Origin: Thiobacillus denitrificans
Lineage (GTDB): Bacteria > Pseudomonadota > Gammaproteobacteria > Burkholderiales > Thiobacillaceae
Direction: 5' to 3'
DNA: 43,617 nt
NCBI RefSeq assembly: GCF_001530125.1
Contig: NZ_LDUG01000020.1
Coordinates: forward strand, 31,774-75,390
Positions 35,970 to 43,617 of the stretch are shown here, piece by piece. The position numbers and the translations under genes are program-made. Below the pieces are notes generated by a model. That model made no database searches and was not told where the DNA came from. It saw only the letters and a program-made list of their open reading frames with translations. Within the stretch, counting starts at the first letter, position 1; each line of letters opens with the position of its first letter.

Positions 35970-37708
35970 CACGCGCCTCCACCCGCAGCCACCACGGGCG
36001 GCGCGTTCTGCGTCACCCGCGTCGTGGTTTCCGGCGCATCCGGCGGCACCGCGAGCTGACGCAGGCTGGCGGCCATCACCTGCGCAAACACCGGGCCGGC
36101 GGTGCTGCCGCCGTAATACACCCCGCCGGACGGCTCGTCGATCACCACGCCGACAATAAGGCGCGGGTTGGAGGCCGGCGCCATGCCGACGAAGGAGGAC
36201 AGGAAGCGATCGGGCGCGTAGCGGCCGTCGACCAGCTTCTGCGCGGTGCCGGTCTTGCCGGCCACGCGATAGCCCGGCACCCGGGTACGCATGCCGGTGC
36301 CGCCTTCCTGCGTCACCGTTTCCATCATGGCGCGCACTTTGCGCGCCACCGCCGGCGAGAACACCCGCTCGCCGGCAATTTCCTGCGGCTCGCGCTTGAG
36401 GAACGACAGCGGCATCACTTCGCCGTCGTTGGCAAAGGCCATGTAGGCACGGGTCAACTGCAACAGGCTGACCGACAGGCCGTAGCCATACGCCATGGTG
36501 GCATGCTCGACCGGCTTCCAGGTGGCGGCGTCGCGCAGACGCCCGGCGGTCTCGCCGGGAAAGCCCGACCCCGGCAACTGGCCGAAGCCGGAGCGGTGCA
36601 ACACGTCCCAGTATTGCTGCGGCGTCATCGACATGGCCAGCTTCACCGCGCCGACGTTGCTCGATTTCTGGATGATTTCGCTCACCGTCAACTGGGGATG
36701 CGGGTGCGTGTCGCGCACCAGCTTGGCGCCGACGCGCCAGGTTTCCGGCGTGTCGATGACGCTGTCGGGACGAAACAGGCCGCGCTCCAGCACCGCCGCC
36801 GCCACGAAGGGCTTGATGGTGGAGCCCGGCTCGAAGGTATCGATCACCGCGCGATTGCGCATCGGTCCCGGCGAGTAATTGCGACGGTTGTTGGGGTTGA
36901 ATATCGGCTGGTTGGCCAGCGCGAGAATCTCGCCGGTCTTGGCGTCGAGCACCACCACGCTGCCTCCCTTGGCCTTGTACGTTGCAATCGCCGCCGCCAG
37001 TTCGCGGTGCGCCAGATACTGGATGTTCAGATCGAGCGACAGCGCCAGGTTGCCGCCCATCTGCGCGGTCTGGATCGGCGCCAGGTCGCGGATGGTGTTG
37101 CCGCGGCGGTCGCGCTGGATCCGGCGCTGACCCTCGCGTCCGGCCAGCCAGTCCTGATAGGCACGCTCGACGCCTTCCTGGCCGAGATCGTCCACATTCG
37201 TGAAACCGACCACGTGCGCGGCGACTTCGCCCGCCGGGTAGTAGCGGCGAAATTCTCGCCGCAGGTGCAGGCCCGGCACCCCCATGGCGGCGATCCTGAC
37301 CGCCTGCTCCGGCGTCACCGGGCGCCGCACGCTGAATTCGCCACGCGTCTTGCGCGCCAGCGTTTTCTCCAGTGCCTGCGGCGACACGCCGAGCACCCTG
37401 GCCAGCTGCGCGCGCTCATCGTTTGACAGCTTGAGCTCGTCCGGGCGCGCCCACAGGGACTCGACCGGCGTGCTGATCGCCAGCAGCTTGCCGTTGCGGT
37501 CGGACACCTGGCCGCGATGCGCGGGCAGGGTGAGGTTGCGGTTGGTCACCGCATCGCCCTTGCCCTGCAGATAGTTGGTGTTGAGGCCCTGCAGATAGAA
37601 CGCGCGCCCGGCCACCACCGCCAGCCCGGCAAGCAGCAGGCCGCCCACCGTCGCCATGCGCCAGGAGGCAAGATTCAACTTGAGCAGTTTCCTCGAGTGG
37701 TAGTTCAT
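35969..37708 (-). CDS. ftsI: Septal transpeptidase FtsI (penicillin-binding protein 3)
   Basis: A 579-aa class B PBP. The short cytoplasmic tail is followed by one membrane helix (about 18-36), the pedestal domain, and a transpeptidase domain with the nucleophile Ser296 in STIKPF, SSN at 349-351, and KTGT at 485-488. It crosslinks septal peptidoglycan together with FtsW. The ATG overlaps the ftsL stop as ATGA. A Pro/Thr/Ala tail ends the protein. Confidence 0.97.
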   Translation of the reverse strand: MNYHSRKLLKLNLASWRMATVGGLLLAGLAVVAGRAFYLQGLNTNYLQGKGDAVTNRNLTLPAHRGQVSDRNGKLLAISTPVESLWARPDELKLSNDERAQLARVLGVSPQALEKTLARKTRGEFSVRRPVTPEQAVRIAAMGVPGLHLRREFRRYYPAGEVAAHVVGFTNVDDLGQEGVERAYQDWLAGREGQRRIQRDRRGNTIRDLAPIQTAQMGGNLALSLDLNIQYLAHRELAAAIATYKAKGGSVVVLDAKTGEILALANQPIFNPNNRRNYSPGPMRNRAVIDTFEPGSTIKPFVAAAVLERGLFRPDSVIDTPETWRVGAKLVRDTHPHPQLTVSEIIQKSSNVGAVKLAMSMTPQQYWDVLHRSGFGQLPGSGFPGETAGRLRDAATWKPVEHATMAYGYGLSVSLLQLTRAYMAFANDGEVMPLSFLKREPQEIAGERVFSPAVARKVRAMMETVTQEGGTGMRTRVPGYRVAGKTGTAQKLVDGRYAPDRFLSSFVGMAPASNPRLIVGVVIDEPSGGVYYGGSTAGPVFAQVMAASLRQLAVPPDAPETTTRVTQNAPPVVAAGGGA

Positions 37709-37977
37709 GGCGCGTCTGCCAGCATTTCGATGCGCACACGATCGTGCGCCGGCTCAACCAGGCCAAGCCGGGTGCGCGCGAGCGTGTCGACCCGCGCCAG
37801 ATTGGCCCAGGTGCTCTGCTCCAGCTGCAGCTTCCCCCATTGCTCGTCCAATACGCGCGCCTCTTTCTTCAGGCGTTCCAGTTCCACAAAATAGGTACGC
37901 GAGCGATGCTGTGCCTGGATCACGGCCAGCGCACACACCACCAACATCAGCGCCATGACGACGTTGAAGCGACTCAT
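37705..37977 (-). CDS. ftsL: Cell-division protein FtsL
   Basis: A 90-aa bitopic protein: short N-terminus, membrane helix (about 4-22), and a periplasmic coiled coil (about 28-65, [20 protein letters not shown]). It forms the FtsQLB complex that activates FtsWI. Its ATG and stop overlap the neighbouring genes by 4 bases each, so translation is tightly coupled. Length and position are diagnostic since the sequence is poorly conserved. Confidence 0.93.
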   Translation of the reverse strand: MSRFNVVMALMLVVCALAVIQAQHRSRTYFVELERLKKEARVLDEQWGKLQLEQSTWANLARVDTLARTRLGLVEPAHDRVRIEMLADAP

Positions 37978-38906
37978 GTCCCGTCGCCCATGCGTTCCGT
38001 CACCCGCAACACGGCGCTGCGCGCGCGCGGGTTGGCCGCCACTTCGGCGCCGGTCGCGCGCTGGGCGCGACCCACCAGTTTCAGCCGCCCCGGCTTCAGC
38101 AGGGCGGCCGGTATCGGCAAGCGGCGCGGCGCCTGCTCACCCAGGGCCTCCTCGCGCATGAAGCGCTTGACGATGCGGTCTTCCAGCGAGTGAAAACTGA
38201 TGACCGCGAGCCGCCCGCCGGGTTTCAATTTGTCCACGCATTGCGGCAGCACGGCGCTCAGCTCTTCCAGTTCGCGGTTGATGTAAATCCGTATAGCCTG
38301 GAAGCTGCGGGTCGCCGGGTGTTGCCCCGGCTCGCGCTTCCTGACTGTTGCGGCGATGAGACTCGCCAGCTGCCCGGTGCTGCGGATGGCTGCTTCCTGG
38401 CGTGCCGCAACAACCGCGCGCGCAATCGATTTAGCAAACCGCTCTTCCCCGTAGGTGCGGATGACTTCACTGATCTCTCCTTCTTCCGCCGTCGCCAGCC
38501 AGTCCGCCGCCGACAGCCCGTTTCCCGGATCCATGCGCATGTCGAGCGGCGCATCGAAGCGGAAGCTGAATCCACGCGTCGCGTCATCGAGCTGCGGCGA
38601 CGACACCCCGATATCCAGCAATATTCCATCCACCTGCGTCACACCCAATTGGTCGAGCACCGCAGCCAGCCGCGAAAACGGGCTTTGCACCAGCGTCAGC
38701 CGGGCGTCCTGCAGGGCCGCGCCGGCGCGGATGGCGTCGGGGTCACGGTCCAGCGCAATCAGTCGCCCGGCCGGCCCCAGCTGCGCCAGGATCAGCCGGC
38801 TATGACCGCCACGCCCGAAGGTGGCGTCGACATAGATGCCGTCGGGCCTGATTTCCAGTGCCGCCACCGCCTCCTGTGCCAGCACCGGCACATGGGCGGT
38901 CTCCAT
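37974..38906 (-). CDS. rsmH: 16S rRNA m4C1402 methyltransferase RsmH (MraW)
   Basis: A 310-aa SAM-dependent methyltransferase acting on C1402 of 16S rRNA. Motifs: [10 protein letters not shown] at the N-terminus, [11 protein letters not shown] (SAM loop), [23 protein letters not shown], and [16 protein letters not shown] near the C-terminus. The start at 38906 shares one base with the mraZ stop (TGATG); the longer frame upstream reads through mraZ in another frame. The window also encodes RsmI, which adds the 2'-O-methyl group to the same nucleotide. Confidence 0.97.
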   Translation of the reverse strand: METAHVPVLAQEAVAALEIRPDGIYVDATFGRGGHSRLILAQLGPAGRLIALDRDPDAIRAGAALQDARLTLVQSPFSRLAAVLDQLGVTQVDGILLDIGVSSPQLDDATRGFSFRFDAPLDMRMDPGNGLSAADWLATAEEGEISEVIRTYGEERFAKSIARAVVAARQEAAIRSTGQLASLIAATVRKREPGQHPATRSFQAIRIYINRELEELSAVLPQCVDKLKPGGRLAVISFHSLEDRIVKRFMREEALGEQAPRRLPIPAALLKPGRLKLVGRAQRATGAEVAANPRARSAVLRVTERMGDGT

Positions 38907-39352
38907 CACAACGTAAAGCCTTCCAGTTCGGGCGGCAGCGCATCGTCGCTGAACGTCAGCGCCTGGGCCACCTGCGCTTCCCAGCGCGCCTCGTTCCACA
39001 ACTCCACCTTGCTGCCCTGACCCACCATCACCACGCTTTTATCCAGTTCGGCGAACTTGCGCAGCATTGGCGGCAGCAGCACGCGGCCGGCGCTGTCCAT
39101 GTCCATGTCGTGCGCATAACCGACGAGCAACTGTTTGAGACTGCGGGTGCGGGAATTGAAATCGGAGAGACCGTTGAGCTTTTTCTCGATCGGCTCCCAC
39201 TCGGGCAGGGGATAGAGCAGCAGGCACTGGCTGGGGTCGGCGGTGATCACCACGCGCCCGCCGCCATTGACCAGAAGGGCGTCGCGGTAGCGCGCCGGCA
39301 CCACGAGCCGGCTCTTGCTGTCCAGATTGACAGTTGCGACCCCCCGAAACAT
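38906..39352 (-). CDS. mraZ: Transcriptional regulator MraZ
   Basis: A 148-aa protein of two SpoVT/AbrB-like DNA-binding repeats, each with the DxxxR signature ([13 protein letters not shown] at 11-23, [13 protein letters not shown] at 86-98). MraZ forms a ring and represses its own dcw operon by binding spaced GTGGG-type repeats in the promoter. Four such repeats lie 62-102 bases upstream of this start codon. The start [11 protein letters not shown] matches the family, and GGGGGAG lies just ahead of it. Confidence 0.96.
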   Translation of the reverse strand: MFRGVATVNLDSKSRLVVPARYRDALLVNGGGRVVITADPSQCLLLYPLPEWEPIEKKLNGLSDFNSRTRSLKQLLVGYAHDMDMDSAGRVLLPPMLRKFAELDKSVVMVGQGSKVELWNEARWEAQVAQALTFSDDALPPELEGFTL

Positions 39353-39414
39353 GCGCTCCCCCCCAGTTTATTGAATGTCGATTCAGCCGAATTTGGCTGC
39401 GTTTGGCCGGGTGC

Positions 39415-39454
39415 ATTCTCCCACACGCTCCCACCAATCACCACCTGCACCCAC
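39415..39454 (-). promoter_or_regulatory. MraZ operator: four GTGGG-type direct repeats with 10-bp spacing
   Basis: On the minus strand four consecutive 10-base units read GTGGGTGCAG (39445-39454), GTGGTGATTG (39435-39444), GTGGGAGCGT (39425-39434) and GTGGGAGAAT (39415-39424). Three have GTGGG and one GTGGT. This is the pattern bound by MraZ. The first unit touches the -10 box, so binding should block initiation and give autorepression of the whole dcw operon. Confidence 0.85.
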
Positions 39455-39481
39455 TATAGGGGATAGTTTTGTGGGGGTCAA
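39453..39481 (-). promoter_or_regulatory. Sigma-70 promoter of the mraZ-dcw operon
   Basis: The minus strand carries TTGACC (39476-39481), a 17-base spacer, and TATAGT (39453-39458), a near-consensus promoter. The predicted transcript would begin near 39446, inside the first MraZ repeat, leaving a leader of about 95 bases. It lies immediately downstream of the rnpB terminator, so the two units are insulated. Confidence 0.8.
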
Positions 39482-39493
39482 GCCGACAGACGT

Positions 39494-39526
39494 AAAAAAA
39501 CCCCTATGCCTCAAGGACTTAGGGGT
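39494..39526 (-). terminator. Intrinsic terminator of rnpB
   Basis: On the minus strand ACCCCTA and TAGGGGT form a 7-bp stem, with a further CCT/AGG pairing inside the loop, followed directly by seven T residues (A-run at 39494-39500 on the plus strand). It lies about 100 bases beyond the end of the RNase P RNA and just before the mraZ promoter. Confidence 0.8.
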
Positions 39527-39628
39527 GGTTTTTAGTTGTGGATAAGTTTCTGGAAAAACCTGAGCTTAGCGGCTAATTCTGCTTATTTTTTTAGGTAAAA
39601 ACGCTAAGTATTTGAATTACATGAAAAG

Positions 39629-39920
39629 TGGGAAAGTCGGTCGATAAGCCGGGTTCTGTCGTGGACAACCATTCCTCTAGGCCGGTCATTGCTGACCGGC
39701 TCCAGCCACCTACCCGCAGACTCGGCGAGCCGCGTCATCGTCTGCCTATTTGGTGTTGCTCCGGATGGAGGTTACCGCGTTTCACCGTAACTGAATACGC
39801 TCGTCTCTGTGGCCCTATTCCTCGCCTCGCGGCGTCCGGCCGTTAGCCGGCATCCTGCTCTGTGGAGCCCGGACTTTCCTCTCCCACTTGCGTGGCAGCG
39901 GTTGTCTAACTGGCTTTCCC
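39629..39920 (-). ncRNA. rnpB: RNase P RNA (class A)
   Basis: The catalytic RNA that trims tRNA 5' ends. The minus strand shows the universal core GAGGAAAGTCCGGGCTCC (about 39864-39881) and, near the 3' end, AGAACCCGGCTTATCG (39642-39657), which pair to form P4. The 5' GGGAAAG and 3' CTTTCCC form the closing P1 helix, fixing the ends within a few bases. GGTGAAACG and a terminal ACCGACTTTCCC are also typical. At about 290 nt it is shorter than the 377-nt E. coli RNA, consistent with a compact P3 and distal helices. It is minus-strand, upstream of mraZ. Confidence 0.95.
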
Positions 39921-39926
39921 ATTGGC

Positions 39927-39932
39927 ATTATA
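39927..39932 (-). promoter_or_regulatory. -10 element of the rnpB promoter
   Basis: A perfect TATAAT on the minus strand (ATTATA on the plus strand) ends 7 bases before the first base of the RNase P RNA at 39920, exactly where a -10 box should be. No good -35 hexamer is seen 17 bases upstream. Confidence 0.7.
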
Positions 39933-39942
39933 AAGCCTTTAC

Positions 39943-39970
39943 TTGACTGCAGCGGCCGATCTGCTATTCA
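39943..39970 (+). promoter_or_regulatory. Candidate promoter of the DUF1269-like gene
   Basis: TTGACT (39943-39948) and TATTCA (39965-39970) are separated by 16 bases on the plus strand. The start codon of the downstream gene is about 44 bases further on. The site is back to back with the rnpB promoter. Confidence 0.45.
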
Positions 39971-40013
39971 AAGGTATCCGGGCCGGATCACGACCCCTAT
40001 CAGGAGATTCATC

Positions 40014-40526
40014 ATGAGAAGACGTTTGTATTTCATGGTACCGGACACCCGCAGCGCCCGCCAGATTCGTGACGAGCTTCTGCTCGCCCGCGTCGAAGAT
40101 GGCCATATTCACGTCATGGCCAAGGATGGCACATCGCTTGACGGCCTGCGCGAAGCCTCGGTCCTGCAAAAAACCGATTTTGTTCACGGCGCCGAAACCG
40201 GCCTGGCCGTGGGCGGGGGCATAGGCATCATTGCCGGTCTGGTGGCGGTGTTTTTCCCGCCCGCCGGCATTGACCTGCAGCTCGTCACCATCCTGCTCAC
40301 CGCGCTGATCGGCGCCGCGTTTGGCGCTTGGGTCGCCAGCATGGTCGCCAGCGCGATCCCCAACTCGCGCTTGAAAAGCTTCGAGTCGGCGATCGCCGCC
40401 GGCCATGTCCTGATGATGGTGGACGTGCCGTCAGGGCGGGTCGATGAAATCAAGAAGCTGGTTGCCGCGCACCACCCCGAAGCCATGAGTTCGGGTGTCG
40501 AACCCACCATTCCGGCGTTCCCGTAA
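40014..40526 (+). CDS. DUF1269-like membrane protein
   Basis: A 170-aa protein: an N-terminal alpha/beta domain (about 1-60, opening RRRLYFMVPDTRSARQIRDEL), then a Gly-rich hydrophobic hairpin (about 62-114) with two membrane helices, then a C-terminal domain with VLMMVDVPSGRVDEIKKLV. This beta-domain/Gly-rich helix/beta-domain layout is that of DUF1269-type stress proteins. No catalytic residues are evident. AGGAG lies 7 bases before the ATG. A strong terminator follows, so it is monocistronic. Confidence 0.82.
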   Translation: MRRRLYFMVPDTRSARQIRDELLLARVEDGHIHVMAKDGTSLDGLREASVLQKTDFVHGAETGLAVGGGIGIIAGLVAVFFPPAGIDLQLVTILLTALIGAAFGAWVASMVASAIPNSRLKSFESAIAAGHVLMMVDVPSGRVDEIKKLVAAHHPEAMSSGVEPTIPAFP

Positions 40527-40537
40527 CCCCCTCCTCC

Positions 40538-40558
40538 CGCGCAGCGCAATGCTGCGCG
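40538..40558. other. Short hairpin after the DUF1269-like gene
   Basis: CGCGCAGC (40538-40545) and GCTGCGCG (40551-40558) form a perfect 8-bp stem with a 5-base loop, 12 bases past the stop codon. No T-run follows. The true terminator lies 50 bases further on. Confidence 0.45.
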
Positions 40559-40606
40559 ACACCTGGAAGCACCCAGCGGGCATAAACGCTGGCTGACTTC
40601 CACCAC

Positions 40607-40634
40607 GGCAGACTTTCCCGGTCTGCCTTTTTTT
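40607..40634 (+). terminator. Intrinsic terminator of the DUF1269-like gene
   Basis: GGCAGAC (40607-40613) pairs with GTCTGCC (40621-40627) around a 7-base loop and is followed at once by seven T residues. It ends 4 bases before the convergent pyrC stop codon. Confidence 0.88.
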
Positions 40635-40637
40635 ATT

Positions 40638-41669
40638 TCACGCCACGCGCCAGCGGATCGTCTCGCCCGCACGCAGCGGCACCAGGGTTTCGTCGCCCAG
40701 CTTGAGGCTGGCCGGCGCGTCCCAGCTTTCGCGCTTGAGGGTAATGGTGTCGGTGTGGCGCGGCAGGCCGTAGAAGTCGGCGCCGTAAAAACTGGCAAAG
40801 GCCTCCAGCCTGTCAAGCGCGCCTGCGTCCTCGAACGCTTCGGCATACAGCTCGATCGCAGCGTGCGCGGAATAGATGCCGGCGCAGCCGCAGGCGGTTT
40901 CCTTGGCGCCCACCGCATGCGGCGCGGAATCGGTGCCGAGAAAGAACTTGGGATTGCCGGAAATGGCTGCGGCCACCAGCGCCTGGCGGTGCTGCTCGCG
41001 CTTCAACACCGGCAAGCAGTACATATGCGGGCGGATGCCGCCGCGGAACATGGCATTGCGGTTGTACAGCAGGTGATGCACGGTGACCGTCGCGGCGACG
41101 TTGGCCGGCGCAGCAGCCACGAATTCTGCGGCCTGGCGCGTGGTGATGTGCTCCAGAACGATTCTCAGTTTGGGAAAATCGCGCAGCAGCCGCGTCAGAT
41201 GCCGGTCGATGAACACCGCTTCGCGGTCGAACACGTCAACCTCGGAATCGACCACTTCGCCGTGCAGCAGCAGCGGCATGCCGACTTCCTCCATCGCCGC
41301 GATCGCCTGGTAGGCCTGGGGGAGTTCGGTGACGCCGGAGTCGGCGTTCGTCGTCGCCCCCGCCGGGTAATATTTCACCGCATGCACGAAGCCGCTTGCC
41401 CGCGCGCGGCGGATTTCATCGGGCTGCGTGTTGCCGGTAAGGTAGAGCGTCATCAAGGGCTCAAACGACGTGCCAACCGCAGCGGCCAGCAGACGCGCAC
41501 GGTAAGCCGCCGCGTCGGCCACGCTCACCACCGGCGGCTTCAGATTGGGCATGGCGATGGCGCGGCCGAACACGCGCGCGGTGTCGGGCAGTACGCTCTG
41601 CATGGCGGCGCCGTCGCGGAAATGGATGTGCCAGTCGTCGGGGCGGGTAATCGTGAGGGTGTCGGTCAT
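40638..41669 (-). CDS. pyrC: Dihydroorotase (class II)
   Basis: A 343-aa cytosolic zinc amidohydrolase that closes carbamoyl-aspartate to dihydroorotate in pyrimidine synthesis. Metal ligands: His14 and His16 (DDWHIHFRD), the carboxylated Lys99 ([11 protein letters not shown]), His136 (LLLHGEV), His174 (VLEHITT), and the catalytic Asp in FLGTDSAPH. Length and motifs fit the single-domain E. coli-type enzyme. Its ATG overlaps the rsmI stop as ATGA, so the two form an operon. Confidence 0.97.
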   Translation of the reverse strand: MTDTLTITRPDDWHIHFRDGAAMQSVLPDTARVFGRAIAMPNLKPPVVSVADAAAYRARLLAAAVGTSFEPLMTLYLTGNTQPDEIRRARASGFVHAVKYYPAGATTNADSGVTELPQAYQAIAAMEEVGMPLLLHGEVVDSEVDVFDREAVFIDRHLTRLLRDFPKLRIVLEHITTRQAAEFVAAAPANVAATVTVHHLLYNRNAMFRGGIRPHMYCLPVLKREQHRQALVAAAISGNPKFFLGTDSAPHAVGAKETACGCAGIYSAHAAIELYAEAFEDAGALDRLEAFASFYGADFYGLPRHTDTITLKRESWDAPASLKLGDETLVPLRAGETIRWRVA

Positions 41670-42544
41670 GCGTCACCTTGATCCTGCGGCTTGAGTGCCA
41701 AGGTCATTTTATAGAGTTCGGCCTTGCTGCGCCCGGTGATCTTGGACGCCAACTTGGACGCCAGGGTGGGGGGGAGCTCACCCAGCAGCACGTCGAGTAC
41801 CCGCATCGCTTCCGTATCGACCATCGCTGCGGCCGCCGCAGGCGGATGCACGATGACGACGAATTCGCCGCGCACATGGTTGGGGTCGGCAGCCAGCCAG
41901 GCCGGCGCATCGGCGAGTGGCAGCGTGACGATGGATTCGAACCGCTTGGTCAGTTCGCGCGCCAGCGTCACTGGGCGCGAATCGTCCAGCACCGCCGCCA
42001 TGTCGGCGAGCGTCTCCTCGATGCGGTGCGGCGCCTCGTAGAACACCAGCGAACAGGGCAGCGCTGCCAGCGTTTGCAGCTGTGCGCGGCGCGCGCCGGG
42101 CTTGGGCGGCAGGAAGCCATGGAACAGCCACTGCCCCGACTCGATGCCGGCGGCCGACAGCGCCGTGGTCACCGCCGAGACGCCGGGAATCGGCACCACC
42201 GCCTGGCCCGCCGCGCGCACCGCAGCCACCAGCCGCGCGCCGGGGTCGGACACCGCCGGCGTGCCGGCGTCCGATACATAGGCCACCGCCTCGCCCGCGG
42301 CGATCCACGCAATCATCTTGTTGGCCGCTTCGCGTTCGTTGTGCTCGCGGATGGATGCCAGCGGCTTTCTGATATTGAAATGCGCCAGCAGCTGACCCGA
42401 CACGCGGGTGTCTTCGGCCGCCACGCGATCCACGCACTTCAGCGTGTCGAGCGCACGCAGCGTGATGTCGCCCAGGTTGCCGATCGGCGTGGCGACGATA
42501 TAGAGCGCGGGCGGCAGGCGGGTATGATGGGCTGATTCGTTCAT
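41666..42544 (-). CDS. rsmI: 16S rRNA 2'-O-ribose C1402 methyltransferase RsmI
   Basis: A 292-aa SAM-dependent tetrapyrrole-methylase-fold enzyme that 2'-O-methylates C1402 of 16S rRNA. Motifs: [30 protein letters not shown], and [18 protein letters not shown]. The start at 42544 is the ATG matching the family N-terminus; the longer frame upstream runs into the divergent yraN. RsmH, which methylates N4 of the same base, is encoded 3 kb away in the dcw cluster. Confidence 0.96.
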   Translation of the reverse strand: MNESAHHTRLPPALYIVATPIGNLGDITLRALDTLKCVDRVAAEDTRVSGQLLAHFNIRKPLASIREHNEREAANKMIAWIAAGEAVAYVSDAGTPAVSDPGARLVAAVRAAGQAVVPIPGVSAVTTALSAAGIESGQWLFHGFLPPKPGARRAQLQTLAALPCSLVFYEAPHRIEETLADMAAVLDDSRPVTLARELTKRFESIVTLPLADAPAWLAADPNHVRGEFVVIVHPPAAAAAMVDTEAMRVLDVLLGELPPTLASKLASKITGRSKAELYKMTLALKPQDQGDA

Positions 42545-42562
42545 GGATCGCCATTGTCGCAG

Positions 42563-43617
<1,055 letters not shown>

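Noticed and set aside
39540..39627. CTTAGCG/CGCTAAG pair in the AT-rich stretch after rnpB
   Set aside because: The 7-base arms enclose a long loop of about 40 bases and no flanking T-run; it could easily be chance.

Overview
The window is GC-rich chromosomal DNA from a betaproteobacterium, most likely a sulfur-oxidising relative of Thiobacillus. The reasons are the betaproteobacterial layout of the division and cell-wall cluster, the many c-type cytochromes, a tsdB-tsdA thiosulfate dehydrogenase pair and a DsrE-like remnant. No database search was possible. Names come from motifs, lengths and gene order.

Left part (1-11.9 kb): the end of a small cytochrome c, a zinc-ribbon/Sel1 membrane protein and a decayed IS5-type transposase. 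Next come a redox operon (cytochrome b561, an SHP-like monoheme cytochrome, a diheme cytochrome c and a QseB/QseC-type two-component pair) with a PmrA/QseB-like box in its promoter. A convergent copper-handling operon follows on the minus strand (cysteine-rich exported protein, small exported protein, outer-membrane efflux lipoprotein, Tat-exported multicopper oxidase, cupredoxin, CusF-like protein, Met/Gly-rich protein). Then come a cysteine-rich unknown gene behind a 140-bp MITE-like palindrome, a 75-aa unknown gene and secA.

Middle part (14.7-20.1 kb): dciA diverges from secA. Beyond it lies an accessory stretch that separates dciA-secA from lpxC: tsdB-tsdA, an IS1595-family element whose transposase has an in-frame TGA, a zinc alcohol dehydrogenase and a frameshifted DsrE-like gene.

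Right part (20.1-43.6 kb): a complete dcw cluster on the minus strand, read rnpB | mraZ-rsmH-ftsL-ftsI-murE-murF-mraY-murD-ftsW-murG-murC-murB-ddl-ftsQ-ftsA-ftsZ-lpxC-60-aa membrane protein. Most junctions overlap by 1-11 bases. Three junctions are instead opened by copies of one palindromic repeat, each ending 7 bases before a start codon (murD, murG, ftsQ). A strong promoter and four 10-bp-spaced GTGGG-type repeats, a textbook MraZ operator, precede mraZ. Beyond rnpB lie a DUF1269-like membrane protein, pyrC-rsmI, and yraN-diaA-dolP (the last cut by the window end).

The observations most worth a second look are the repeat family at the dcw start codons, the MraZ operator, the response-regulator box of the SHP/DHC operon, the lipoprotein-type TsdA with Asn-Met at heme 2, and the long hairpin between ftsZ and lpxC.
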